Shown: piece by piece, positions 16,133 to 24,061 of the stretch | How the letters are laid out: every line of letters begins with the position of its first letter | How positions within the stretch are numbered: position 1 is the first letter of the stretch | Assembly: GCA_040307385.1 (NCBI GenBank) | Contig: JAWRJQ010000034.1 | Coordinates: 1-47,005 of the forward strand | From: RUG721 sp040307385 | GTDB taxonomy: Bacteria > Actinomycetota > Coriobacteriia > Coriobacteriales > Atopobiaceae | Reading direction: 5' to 3' | DNA: 47,005 nucleotides | Position numbers and translations under genes: made by a program | The notes under the pieces: model-generated | What the model was told of the DNA's origin: nothing | What the model saw: the letters and a program-made list of their open reading frames with translations, nothing else | Database searches by the model: none

Positions 16133-16564
16133 ATGCCCGAATTCAACCCGCTCGCCCTTGAGAACCAGCTGTGCTTTCCCCTCTACGCAGCCGCCAAAGA
16201 GCTCACGCGCCAGTACAAGCCCTTCCTCGACCCGCTCGGGCTCACCTATACGCAATATGTTGCAATGATGGCCCTGTGGTCGGGCGACAACATCACCGTG
16301 GGCGATCTGGGTAAGAAGCTGTACCTGGATTCCGCAACCCTCACGCCGCTCCTCAAGCGCTTGGAGGCGCATGGCTACGTGCGCCGCACGCGGTCGCGCG
16401 AGGACGAGCGCGCGGTTATCGTGAGCCTCACCGAAGAAGGCAGGGCATTGCGCGATAAGGCCGTCGACGTGCCCCATTGCATGGCAGGACGCCTGAACAT
16501 CACCCCCGAGGAGGTGGCTCAGCTCAAGGCCCTGCTCGATAAGGTGCTTCAGTCGTTCCGATAG
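16133..16564 (+). CDS. OhrR-like redox-sensing MarR-family repressor
   Basis: A 143-residue transcription factor. The opening LENQLCFPLYAAAKELTRQY matches OhrR and includes the redox Cys14, whose oxidation by organic peroxides releases DNA in the family. A winged helix follows, with recognition helix near LYLDSATLTPLLKRLEAHGYV and wing RTRSREDERAVIVSLT. The gene is preceded by AAAGGACATCCCG. Its usual target, ohr, is not next to it; the neighbour converges and overlaps by 16 bases (16549-16564). A regulator of peroxide defence elsewhere in the genome is the likely role. Confidence 0.87.
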   Translation: MPEFNPLALENQLCFPLYAAAKELTRQYKPFLDPLGLTYTQYVAMMALWSGDNITVGDLGKKLYLDSATLTPLLKRLEAHGYVRRTRSREDERAVIVSLTEEGRALRDKAVDVPHCMAGRLNITPEEVAQLKALLDKVLQSFR

Positions 16565-17430
16565 GCCGAACCGCGCGGATCCGGTATGAAGCCCTCGAAT
16601 ATGCCGATGCCGCCCGCGCGCTCGCAGGCGATGAGCTCCGCCTCGGAATGCAGGGTCCAGCCCACGAAGGCGGCCCTCATGATCCTGGTCGCCAACAGGT
16701 TCGACGGCATCCACGCGTCCTCGAACCGATACGCCACGAAATCGGGGCGCGCCAGCGCGTTGCCCGCGAGCATCGAGGCGGCGAGGTCGAACGGGACGCC
16801 TCTGCCGCTGCGCCGCCCGCGCCTGAGGAAGTTCTGCGCAAGCTGGCCTCGGAACACGTCGCCGCGATTGAAGCGCAGCCACGTCGCCACGCGCGGATCG
16901 AAGCTCTCGATGCAGGTCACGAGCTTGCGCGCATCAAGCTCGGCCATGACGGCCGCCGTGATCGCGGCGTGGTTCTCACCCTGCGTCTTGATCTCGACGA
17001 TAAGCGGCGTGCGGGGAGCGCGGCGCTCGTAGACGTCGAGCACCTCCGAGAAGAGCGGGATCCGCTCGTTGGTGCCCAGCAGGCGCAGCGCGCTCAGCTC
17101 GTCGAACGTGCGCTCCTCGACCACGGCATCGACGCCCGTCAGGCGCGCAAGGTGCGAATCGTGCACGACGACGAGGCGCTTATCGGCCGTGAGATGCACA
17201 TCGAGCTCGGAGCCGAACCCCAGCTCGGCCGCACGCTCGAACGCGGAAAGCGAATTCTCGGGAATGGAGCGCGACAGGTCGTGGAGGCCTCGATGCGCGT
17301 AGCGGAACCGGCGCAGGTATTCCCACATGCGCTGACGCTCGTACGATGCGGGGCGCGGCGCCGCGAGGGCGCATGCGGCACCGAACAGGGCGGCTCCTGC
17401 AAGCGCCCCCTTGAGGAAGCCCTTAGCCAT
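16549..17430 (-). CDS. Glycerophosphodiester phosphodiesterase
   Basis: A 293-residue enzyme that hydrolyses glycerophosphodiesters to glycerol 3-phosphate and alcohol. Catalytic motifs are complete: AHRGLH (45-50), the PENS motif (57-60), the metal-binding pair in SELDVHLT (Glu75, Asp77), and VVHDSHL (His90, Asp91). A hydrophobic N-terminal segment (4-24) suggests a membrane anchor or uncleaved signal. The start codon lies within the end of the upstream kinase gene (8-base overlap), so the two form an operon. It converges with the OhrR-like gene. Confidence 0.93.
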   Translation of the reverse strand: MAKGFLKGALAGAALFGAACALAAPRPASYERQRMWEYLRRFRYAHRGLHDLSRSIPENSLSAFERAAELGFGSELDVHLTADKRLVVVHDSHLARLTGVDAVVEERTFDELSALRLLGTNERIPLFSEVLDVYERRAPRTPLIVEIKTQGENHAAITAAVMAELDARKLVTCIESFDPRVATWLRFNRGDVFRGQLAQNFLRRGRRSGRGVPFDLAASMLAGNALARPDFVAYRFEDAWMPSNLLATRIMRAAFVGWTLHSEAELIACERAGGIGIFEGFIPDPRGSAYRND

Positions 17431-18211
17431 CGGAAGGTCGCTCCCCGTCGCACGTCTCGGGCACAAGCGAGGTCACACCGTCCTGCTCGGAGAAGACATA
17501 CCCCTCGTCGTGGGGGCACACGTGGGCGAGCACGCGCCTCGCGTTGGGGCCGTCGGTGCGCTCGTAGTGCGCACGCGCCTCTTCAGCGCTCGCGCCGCCC
17601 TTCGCCTTGCGCGCGATAAGGCGCTCGCGCAGATCGTCCTCGTTCGCGCCGATGAAGATGCTGTAATCGCACATCTTTGCGAAATCGCTCCAGTAGTCCT
17701 CGTCGAGCAGCAGGTAATTGCCCTCGATGAGCACGATATCGGCGTAGATGCGGGTGCCCCGCGGAACCGGGTTGTGGACGGTGCGGTTGTAGACGGGCCA
17801 GGGCATGTTCACCATGACGGTCAGGTTGTCGAGGTGCTTCTTGAACTCGACGAGATCGTAGGTCTCGGGCGCCCCCTTGAACTTCTTGAGCAGCACGGGT
17901 TTGCCGTCGACGTAGATGCCATGGGTCTTGAGATAGTCGTTATAGTAGTGGAAGCCGTCGAGCCCCACGGCTTGGAACACGTCGCGGCCGAGCTCCTCCT
18001 TGGCGAGCTGCTCCAGCACGGCTGCTACGGTCGACTTGCCGGCTCCGGGAGGTGCGGCGAGAAAGACGACCGTGCGGCGGCCCAAGCGGTTCCTCAGGGC
18101 CTTCAGGCGCCGTAGCAACGGCAAGAACACGCCTTCGACCGTATCGGCGCTGTAGCGCGCCTCGTAGCCGTAGCCGTTGACCTTCACATCGAACGTGCGC
18201 ACATCATCCAT
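17423..18211 (-). CDS. P-loop nucleoside/sugar kinase-like protein
   Basis: A 262-residue cytosolic protein of the uridine kinase/phosphoribulokinase-like superfamily. The Walker A is APPGAGKST (53-61). Further motifs are LDGFHYYND (about 93-101), DIVLIEGNYLLLDEDYW, and ARKAKGG with the basic lid. Related proteins act on fructose, nucleosides or pantothenate-like substrates, so the substrate is unsettled. The start at 18211 follows AGAGGGAG; a longer in-frame start at 18235 is weaker. It is the first gene of a two-gene unit with the phosphodiesterase. The upstream region carries GGATACTCCCC repeats. Confidence 0.82.
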   Translation of the reverse strand: MDDVRTFDVKVNGYGYEARYSADTVEGVFLPLLRRLKALRNRLGRRTVVFLAAPPGAGKSTVAAVLEQLAKEELGRDVFQAVGLDGFHYYNDYLKTHGIYVDGKPVLLKKFKGAPETYDLVEFKKHLDNLTVMVNMPWPVYNRTVHNPVPRGTRIYADIVLIEGNYLLLDEDYWSDFAKMCDYSIFIGANEDDLRERLIARKAKGGASAEEARAHYERTDGPNARRVLAHVCPHDEGYVFSEQDGVTSLVPETCDGERPSDG

Positions 18212-18239
18212 GGCAACTCCCTCTTCCCGCCTCAACGGA

Positions 18240-18269
18240 GGATACTCCCCCTGTGGGGGATACTCCCCG
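18240..18269. repeat. GGATACTCCCC repeat pair
   Basis: GGATACTCCCC occurs at 18240-18250 and again within GGGGGATACTCCCCG at 18255-18269, forming a small hairpin-prone array. The same 15-mer recurs, inverted, in the palindrome at the right end of the window. It is intergenic, upstream of the kinase gene. Confidence 0.6.
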
Positions 18270-18307
18270 AATGGGGCGCCCTCTGGGGGCTTCTAACTAT
18301 ACAAGAA

Positions 18308-18333
18308 GAGAACCGCCCCGAAGGGCGGTTCTC
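18308..18333 (-). terminator. Terminator of the permuted binding-protein gene
   Basis: GAGAACCGCCC and GGGCGGTTCTC form a perfect 11-bp stem with a four-base loop. On the minus strand it is followed by a T-rich stretch (TTCTTGT). It lies 30 bases past the stop of the gene at 18364. Confidence 0.75.
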
Positions 18334-18363
18334 GAAACGTGCAGGACGCGAGTGCAGGCGAGC

Positions 18364-20175
18364 CTATGCGGGAAGGATGTCCTCGTTGACGTTCCAGCAG
18401 GCATAGTAGGTGCCGGCAAACGGAGCCACGACGTACTCGTCGGCGTACTGCTGCTTGACGCGCGCCATCTCGTTGGTGGGAATCTCGTCGATAAAGTGCC
18501 AATCGCCGTTCTCCCAGTTAGCGAGGTTGGTGTTCTGATCGTCTGAGAGGTACCAGTTGATCTCGTTCATGACGATGTTATCGGCATCCCAATACTCGTC
18601 GCGCTTGGTGAGCGTGATCTTGGAGTTGTGGTCCCATCCGGTGATGCTGTAGGGGCCGTTGCAGATGTAGGTGGAGGGATCGGTTGCCCAGGACTCGTTG
18701 GAGACGACGTCCTCGCGTGTGGGGAAGAACGTGGGGAAGGCCATGAGCTCGTCCCAGTAGGCGATGAAGTTGGTCGTGGTGACCTCGAGGGTCTTGTCAT
18801 CGACGGCGGTGACGGCGAGGTCGTTGGGATAGCCCGCGACGACGGAGTACAGCTCGCCGTAGTCGGCGCCGAGCTCATCGGAGGCGGCGCGCTTCCACGC
18901 GAACTCGAAATCGTGGGCCGTCAGCGGCTGGCCGTCGGACCAGGTGAGGCCGTCGCGCAGGGTGTAGGTGTAGGTGACGGTTCCGTCGGCGTTCTCGACG
19001 CCCTCGACCATCTCCTCGGCGCACTCGGGCGCGATGGCGTAGGAACCGTCGGGCTGGAGCTCCCACTTGGCGATGCCCGCGAAGGTGTGGACGAGCGTGG
19101 TGGCGCCGTCGACAGCGGAGTTGAGGGCCGGGTCGAGCGTGTCGGGCTCGGAGCCGTAGGTGACGTTGATGGAGTCGCCCGCGCCGGCAACGGTGCACTT
19201 CTCGAAGTGGGAGAAGCCCAACGGCGTGACGTAGAAGCCCTCGACATCCTTGTTGAGCAGGTAGGGGTTGGTGTAGTAGTAGATCGGGCAGAGGCAGCCG
19301 GTGTCCATGAGGATGTCCTCGGCGAGGTGCATCATCTCGAAGCGCTTGGGCTGATCGGAGCACGTGTTGATGGTGTCGATGAGCACATCGAAGGTCTCGG
19401 CCCAGGTGCCGTTCTCGACCTTGGTCTCATAGCCCCACGGGGTGAGGTCGAGGTTGTACATCGCAAGGTCGGCGTGGGCGCCCTTGCCGAACTGGACGTC
19501 GTTGTTGCCGGAACGCGAGGTCCACATGTCGAGCATGCAGATCGGGTCGGTGTAGTCCATGATCCAGCCGTTGCGGGCGATGGAGTAGTTGCCGGCCTTG
19601 CGGGTGTTGAGGAAGGTGGCCCACTCCTGGTTCTCCATGTTCATGGTGATGCCGATGCTCGCAAGCACGCTCTGGAGATACTCGCCGATGGCCTTGTGGT
19701 TCTCGTTGGTGTTGTAGAGATAGGTCATCGTGGGGAAGTTGCTGAACGTCTCGCTGGCCTCGTCATAGGGGTAGTACTTCTTGAGGACCTCGACGGCGGA
19801 CTTGAAGTTGGCTTCCAGGGCATCCTGATCCACGTCGTAGTAGCCGGTGCCGTTGCCGCGGCCGGCGTTGTGCATGAAGTCGGAGCCGTCGGGCTCGCCG
19901 ACGCCCTGGCACACGAAGGTGCTCGCGGGGATCTGGCCGGCCTGCGCGATCTGCTCGCAGATGTAGACGCGGTCGAACAGCAGGCCGATGGCCTTGCGGA
20001 TCTCGGCCTTGGCGGCCTCGGCTTCCTCGGGGGTGGCGAAGGCGGCGGTGTCCTCCGAGGCATCATCGCCGGATCCGCCCTCTGATCCGCCGTTGCCTCC
20101 GCATGCGGTGAGGCCGCCCACGACGACCATGCCTCCAAGCGATTTCAGGAAATTCCTTCGGGTAAGATCGATCAT
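18364..20175 (-). CDS. Circularly permuted family-5 (OppA-like) solute-binding lipoprotein
   Basis: A 603-residue binding lipoprotein. It starts at ATG 20175 after GGAAGGAAGGG. A twin-arginine-like signal (TRRNFLKSL) leads to the lipobox LTAC with Cys25, then a Gly/Asp linker. Residues about 54-330 match the canonical C-terminal half of OppA: EIRKAIGLLFDR, TYLYNTNENHKAI, ENQEWATFLNTRKAG and PIYYYTNPY. Residues about 333-603 match the canonical N-terminal half: INVTYGSEPDTLDPALNS, LRDGLTWSDGQPLTAHDF, NGPYSITGWDHN and finally FAGTYYACWNVNEDILPA at the stop. In E. coli OppA the equivalent of TYYACWNVN directly precedes the equivalent of the RKAIGLLFDR stretch. The order is therefore circularly permuted at that loop, with old C and N termini joined near residue 332. 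No frameshift or second start is seen. Substrate unknown; likely peptides. It is monocistronic and follows the PTS operon. Confidence 0.88.
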   Translation of the reverse strand: MIDLTRRNFLKSLGGMVVVGGLTACGGNGGSEGGSGDDASEDTAAFATPEEAEAAKAEIRKAIGLLFDRVYICEQIAQAGQIPASTFVCQGVGEPDGSDFMHNAGRGNGTGYYDVDQDALEANFKSAVEVLKKYYPYDEASETFSNFPTMTYLYNTNENHKAIGEYLQSVLASIGITMNMENQEWATFLNTRKAGNYSIARNGWIMDYTDPICMLDMWTSRSGNNDVQFGKGAHADLAMYNLDLTPWGYETKVENGTWAETFDVLIDTINTCSDQPKRFEMMHLAEDILMDTGCLCPIYYYTNPYLLNKDVEGFYVTPLGFSHFEKCTVAGAGDSINVTYGSEPDTLDPALNSAVDGATTLVHTFAGIAKWELQPDGSYAIAPECAEEMVEGVENADGTVTYTYTLRDGLTWSDGQPLTAHDFEFAWKRAASDELGADYGELYSVVAGYPNDLAVTAVDDKTLEVTTTNFIAYWDELMAFPTFFPTREDVVSNESWATDPSTYICNGPYSITGWDHNSKITLTKRDEYWDADNIVMNEINWYLSDDQNTNLANWENGDWHFIDEIPTNEMARVKQQYADEYVVAPFAGTYYACWNVNEDILPA

Positions 20176-20391
20176 TTCGGTCCCTTCCTTCCATTGACCC
20201 AATGCTCCAGGAAACCTGGAATACTACAGGCGGTGCAAGTGTAGCGCGCAACGGGGCACAATAATCAAAAAACGCCCTTTTACCTGCAGATGTTAATAGA
20301 TTAGATACAAATATCTCGTCGTTTTCATCCTGCGGGAACGCAGGGCGCAGCCTAGGCGCGACGAGACGCCCGATCGCGATACGGACATGCG
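20176..20391. other. Upstream region of the permuted binding-protein gene
   Basis: The 216 bases have no gene. They contain a small palindrome CCAGGAAACCTGG at about 20209-20221 just upstream of the ribosome site, and an AT-rich stretch near 20260-20325. No single promoter is convincing. The AT-rich part may also end the DUF956 transcript. Confidence 0.4.
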
Positions 20392-20769
20392 CTACGCGCG
20401 ACTGCCCCTGTGGATGAGCCTTCGGATCCCAAGCCGAATCACGTCGAAGAAGCTCCGGCTCCGCAGCATGCGCTCCTCGGGCACGTGGGCCCGCACGGCG
20501 CGCAGAGCAGCCGCATTGTCGCGCGTCGAGAAGGTGAAGTGGCCGTTTGCCTTGGTGAAGATGGCGAAGCGGGCGATCTTGCGACCGATGACCTCGGCTT
20601 CGATACGATCGATCTCCTCCCAGGGGATCTGGATGAAGTCCGCGGGGTTGCGCTCGTTATAGAACTCGAAGGCCCGATTGCCCACCATCACATCGCCGTA
20701 GGTGGCGAGGCCTTGGAGGAAGGTCGCCTTGACGGCAAACTCCACCGTGCTGTTCTGCGACTGTGCCAT
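20392..20769 (-). CDS. DUF956 family protein of the mannose-type PTS operon
   Basis: A 125-residue cytosolic protein matching DUF956 (sometimes called ManO): MVGNRAFEFYNERNP, IPWEEIDRIEAEVIG and FAIFTKANGHFTFSTRDN are typical. DUF956 genes regularly close mannose-type PTS operons, as here. I start at 20769 because AGAGAGGCAC precedes it. It is probably a regulator or modulator of the transporter; its biochemical action is not established. Confidence 0.87.
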   Translation of the reverse strand: MAQSQNSTVEFAVKATFLQGLATYGDVMVGNRAFEFYNERNPADFIQIPWEEIDRIEAEVIGRKIARFAIFTKANGHFTFSTRDNAAALRAVRAHVPEERMLRSRSFFDVIRLGIRRLIHRGSRA

Positions 20770-20828
20770 GTGCCTCTCTTCCAACAGGCGCCGCGCTCAT
20801 GCAGCACGCCCGCACTTGAAGCTACGGC

Positions 20829-20881
20829 CGCGCCCCGCACGGAAGGACTCGCTCGCCTACCCGCGAGCCCGACGGGGCGCG
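20829..20881 (-). promoter_or_regulatory. Intercistronic hairpin between PTS IID and DUF956 genes
   Basis: CGCGCCCCG (20829-20837) and CGGGGCGCG (20873-20881) pair perfectly and enclose a second CTCGC/GCGAG hairpin. It lies in the 163-base gap within the operon and has no T-tract. A processing or stabilising element that lowers DUF956 expression relative to the transporter is likely, by position only. Confidence 0.45.
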
Positions 20882-20932
20882 ACCGGAAAACTCACGCCGT
20901 GACCAGGCGGACGTGCCGCCTGCGGCAACCTC

Positions 20933-21853
20933 CTACATCAGGCCGATGACGCGCGCGACGACGCCCACGGCGAACAGCGCCAGGATGATGACGATCGGGC
21001 TGACGTTGTTCTTGAGGAGCCTGCAGCACAGCAGCGTGAGCAGCAGCGCTGCCAGGCCGGGGATGAGCTGGTCGAGGTTGGACTGGAGCGTGGTGACCTT
21101 GTCCATGTTGAGGCCGGTCGGTCCCAACTCCGCGAACTGCTCGAGCGCCGCCTTGATGCCCTCGACGCCGGAGGGAAGCGCGCTCCAGTCGATGTAGGCG
21201 CCCTTCTGCTGGGTGACGGTCGAGACGACCGGGGTGAACGAGATGGACACCCAGCGGTTGACCAGCGCGCCGATGATGAACATGCCCAGGATGGATGCTC
21301 CGGACGTGATCTTGCCCAGAAGGCCGCCAGAGAGGTCGCTGGTGATCTCGGTGCCCATGCGGTAGCCGAACTCCTGCGTGTACCATAGGAAGGCGAGGCG
21401 GATGACGTTCCAGGCCACGAAGAACAGCAGCGGGCCGATGATGTTGCCGCTGAGGGCGAGCGTTGCGCCGAGGGCGCCCAGGATCGGGCGGATGGTGAAC
21501 CAGAAGACGGGGTCGCCGACGCCGGCGAGCGGGCCCATCATGCCCACCTTGACGCCCTGGATGGTGACGTCGTCGATGGGGATGCCGTTGGCGCGCTCCT
21601 CCTCGAGGGCGAGGGTCACGCCGAGGACGGGTGCGGAAACATAGGGTTGGGTGTTGTAGAACTCCATATGGCGCTTGAGCGCCGCGGCCTGATCGTCCTT
21701 GGTGGCGTAGAGCCGCTTGATCGCGGGGATCATGGCATAGCACCAGCCGCCGTTCTGCATGCGCTCGTAGTTCCAAGAACCCTGCAGGAACTGGTGGCGC
21801 CACGCAACCGCGAGGCGATCCTGCCTGGTGAGTTCGATCTTCTTATCTGCCAT
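20933..21853 (-). CDS. manZ: Mannose-type PTS component IID
   Basis: A 306-residue integral membrane subunit of a mannose/fructose/sorbose-family PTS permease. The N-terminal cytosolic part has the conserved LAVAWRHQFLQGSWNYERMQ and GVTLALEEERANG segments, then VKVGMMGPLAGVGDPVFWF and several membrane helices, with a final helix at the C-terminus. The start follows GAGGAGACGAACAC. It acts with IIC in sugar translocation. The sugar specificity cannot be read from sequence alone. Confidence 0.95.
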   Translation of the reverse strand: MADKKIELTRQDRLAVAWRHQFLQGSWNYERMQNGGWCYAMIPAIKRLYATKDDQAAALKRHMEFYNTQPYVSAPVLGVTLALEEERANGIPIDDVTIQGVKVGMMGPLAGVGDPVFWFTIRPILGALGATLALSGNIIGPLLFFVAWNVIRLAFLWYTQEFGYRMGTEITSDLSGGLLGKITSGASILGMFIIGALVNRWVSISFTPVVSTVTQQKGAYIDWSALPSGVEGIKAALEQFAELGPTGLNMDKVTTLQSNLDQLIPGLAALLLTLLCCRLLKNNVSPIVIILALFAVGVVARVIGLM

Positions 21854-21905
21854 GTGTTCGTCTCCTCTCGAGACCTCGTGATGTTGCGGTAGCTTGCTTC
21901 GACGA

Positions 21906-22715
21906 TCAGTAGGTGTCGAGGATGTCGCCCAGCGGATCGCCGGAGCCGCCTCCGCCGCTGGAGGCAGCAGCCTCCTTGAGGCCCAGGTAGATGAGGGCGA
22001 GGCAGACGCCGATGGCGCCAAGGGCGATGAGCGTGAGCTCGGAGAGGGCCGCCAGGACGAAGCCGAGCACGAAGAACGGCCAGACCTCGGGGGTCGCCAT
22101 CATGTTGATGACCATGGCGTAGCCCACGGCAGCGACCATGCCGCCGCCGACTGCCATGCCGCCGGAAAGCCACTCGGGCATGCGCGAAAGCGCGGCCGTG
22201 ACGGCCTCGGCGGGGATGAAGCACAGGGCTGCTGCGGGGATGGCGATGCGCACGCCCTGCATGGCGATGGCAGCGACCTGCCAGCGCTCGATGGCGGCAA
22301 AGTCGGAGCGTTCGGCTGCGGCGTCCATGGCATGAACGACCGGGATGGCCAGCGTGCGGACGATCATCGTCAGGAAGAGGCCCGCGACGGACAGGGGCAC
22401 TGCCAGGGCGATCGAGGTGTTGATCGCGTTGCTCACATCGACGCCGCTATCGCTCAAGGCGAGCATCAGGATGATGGCCGACGCCACCGAGGCGAGCGCG
22501 GCATCGGGAGCCACGGCGGCGCCGATGTTGGCCCACCCCAAGGCGATGAGCTGCAGGGATCCGCCGAGCATGATCCCCTCGGCGAGGTGCCCGCTCACGA
22601 GGCCGATGAGCGTGCAGGCGACGAGCGGCTGATGGAACTGCCACTCGTCGAGGATGCCTTCCATGCCCGCAAAGAAGGCGACAAGGACGATGAGGGCGAT
22701 GGTGATGGGATTCAC
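21906..22715 (-). CDS. manY: Mannose-type PTS component IIC
   Basis: A 269-residue polytopic membrane protein forming the sugar channel. Conserved stretches include DEWQFHQPLVACTLIGLVSG (about 22-41), GGSLQLIALGWANIGAAVAPD and EVWPFFVLGFVLAA. I choose GTG 22715, six bases after GGAGG, over the TTG two codons earlier, which is too close to the ribosome site. The C-terminal tail is Gly/Ser-rich. It lies between IIAB and IID genes in the usual order. Confidence 0.95.
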   Translation of the reverse strand: MNPITIALIVLVAFFAGMEGILDEWQFHQPLVACTLIGLVSGHLAEGIMLGGSLQLIALGWANIGAAVAPDAALASVASAIILMLALSDSGVDVSNAINTSIALAVPLSVAGLFLTMIVRTLAIPVVHAMDAAAERSDFAAIERWQVAAIAMQGVRIAIPAAALCFIPAEAVTAALSRMPEWLSGGMAVGGGMVAAVGYAMVINMMATPEVWPFFVLGFVLAALSELTLIALGAIGVCLALIYLGLKEAAASSGGGGSGDPLGDILDTY

Positions 22716-22728
22716 TTCCAACCTCCTT

Positions 22729-23733
22729 CTAGGCCGTGACCGCGGCCAGCTCGGCCTTGGCCTTCTTCATCATTGCGCCGAAGTTCTCGGGCGCGTCCGC
22801 AGGAACTTTGCGAACGTCGAATTCGACGCCCTTGGCCTCGAGCGCCTCGAGGCACTCGACGTCGTCCTCGCCCATGGCGATGGCGTTGGTGACGACGACC
22901 TTGCCCACGGTGTGCGCCATGGAGCCGAGGTTGACCTTCTTGATATCGACGCCGCCCTCGATGGCCGCGAGCACGTCCTGCGGGGTCTCGAAGAGCAGGA
23001 ACGCCTTGGTTGCGCCGAAGCGCGGGTCGTGCGCGACCTCGATCATCTTGGCGAGCGGCACCACGTGCACCTTGACGCCGGGGGGAGCCGCCTGGATGAT
23101 CATGGTCTTGCGCAGCTCGTCATGGGCGACGCCGTCGGAGACTACGATGATGCGGTCGGGCGATACGGCCTTGGTCCAGGCCGTGGACACCTGGCCATGG
23201 AGCAGGCGGGTATCGACGCGCACGTGGACGTACTTGATGTGCCCGTCTCCCAGAACCGTGCCCTCGGGGATGGCGCCGGTGGGCACTGCCGGGGATGCAG
23301 CTGCGGCGGGAGCCGCCTCCGTGGCGGGCTCGAGCGACTCGGGCTTGATCCGCACGCCGGATTTGGCCTCGGCGTAGATCTCCTGGGCGACCGCGACCGC
23401 AGTGTCTTCCCCCATGCGCGAGCCGTAGGCGGCGATGAGCATGGGCAGGCTGACGCCCATGACCGCCACCCAATCCTCATGCTGCTCTTCTTCGAGGATG
23501 CGGGCGACCTGATTGAACGGCGTGCCGCCCCACAGGTCGACGAGGAACAGCACGTGCTCCTGATCGGCAAGGCTCGAAACGGCATCGAGCAGTTTCTTGT
23601 GCATGTCGTCAGGACCCATGTCGGGGGTAAGCGCCACGGCCGCGACGCCCTCTTGCGGGCCGAAGATCATGCTTCCCGATTCCATGATGCCTTCGGCCAG
23701 CGCGCCATGGCTGGCTAGAACGATGCTTACCAT
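22729..23733 (-). CDS. manX: Mannose-type PTS component IIAB
   Basis: A 334-residue cytosolic phosphotransfer protein. The IIA domain (1-125) has the phosphorylated His9 in ASHGALAEG and DLWGGTPFN near 66-74. An Ala/Pro-rich linker (about 135-158) joins it to the IIB domain (about 165-334), where HVRVDTRLLHGQV carries the active His179. HPr phosphorylates IIA, IIA passes phosphate to IIB, and IIB to the sugar at IIC/IID. It is the first gene of the PTS operon; an inverted repeat precedes it. Confidence 0.96.
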   Translation of the reverse strand: MVSIVLASHGALAEGIMESGSMIFGPQEGVAAVALTPDMGPDDMHKKLLDAVSSLADQEHVLFLVDLWGGTPFNQVARILEEEQHEDWVAVMGVSLPMLIAAYGSRMGEDTAVAVAQEIYAEAKSGVRIKPESLEPATEAAPAAAASPAVPTGAIPEGTVLGDGHIKYVHVRVDTRLLHGQVSTAWTKAVSPDRIIVVSDGVAHDELRKTMIIQAAPPGVKVHVVPLAKMIEVAHDPRFGATKAFLLFETPQDVLAAIEGGVDIKKVNLGSMAHTVGKVVVTNAIAMGEDDVECLEALEAKGVEFDVRKVPADAPENFGAMMKKAKAELAAVTA

Positions 23734-23776
23734 TCAACCTCCTCCTTCTCCGTGTTCCTAGAGCCTGCAAAACAGT

Positions 23777-23796
23777 GTGAATCGAACAGGATTCAC
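23777..23796. promoter_or_regulatory. Palindromic operator candidate upstream of PTS IIAB
   Basis: GTGAATC and GATTCAC form a perfect 7-bp inverted repeat around a 6-base centre. It lies 44 bases upstream of the IIAB start codon, a suitable place for a repressor site. The cognate regulator is not encoded nearby. Confidence 0.45.
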
Positions 23797-23993
23797 GATT
23801 TCTACCCCATATCTCCATGAGGTTTCCACACTATATCAAAGTATAGCGCGGCGGTCGCATGGCCGGCATATGATGCAAGGATTATTTTATGGGCGGCATG
23901 TTTCGCAGCGCCTGCGCGACCTTTTGCATCGCTCGCAGACGTTTTTCCTCGAAACGAGCCCCGTAATCGACGGAGCGGCCCCACGAAGACAGG

Positions 23994-24022
23994 GCTCCTG
24001 CACCCGGAAGGAGTACAGGAGC
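23994..24022 (-). terminator. Hairpin after the first oppF gene
   Basis: GCTCCTG and CAGGAGC pair around a 15-base loop, 40 bases beyond the oppF stop codon. On the minus strand only a weak T-containing stretch follows, so termination efficiency is uncertain. Confidence 0.4.
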
Positions 24023-24061
24023 TGCTTCGATGCGCGTGCAAGCGGTTAAGGTTTTCTGAAG

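Larger units (their letters stand above)
23734..24061. other. Control region of the mannose-type PTS operon
   Basis: No gene is seen in these 328 bases. They contain the operator-like palindrome at 23777-23796, AT-rich stretches at 23830-23845 and 23880-23890 that could hold -10 elements, and the hairpin following oppF. The motif ATGCAAGGATT at 23873-23883 recurs upstream of the oppBCDF operon at 28176-28186. Confidence 0.5.

Noticed and set aside
18628..20085. 485-codon plus-strand frame opposite the permuted binding-protein gene
   Set aside because: Antisense shadow with Val/Gly/Asp repeats; the minus-strand product has a signal peptide and clear family motifs.
18364..20175. Explanation of the swapped oppA halves as two truncated genes or a frameshift
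   Set aside because: One uninterrupted frame with a single start, lipobox and stop covers both halves, and the join residues form a continuous linker.
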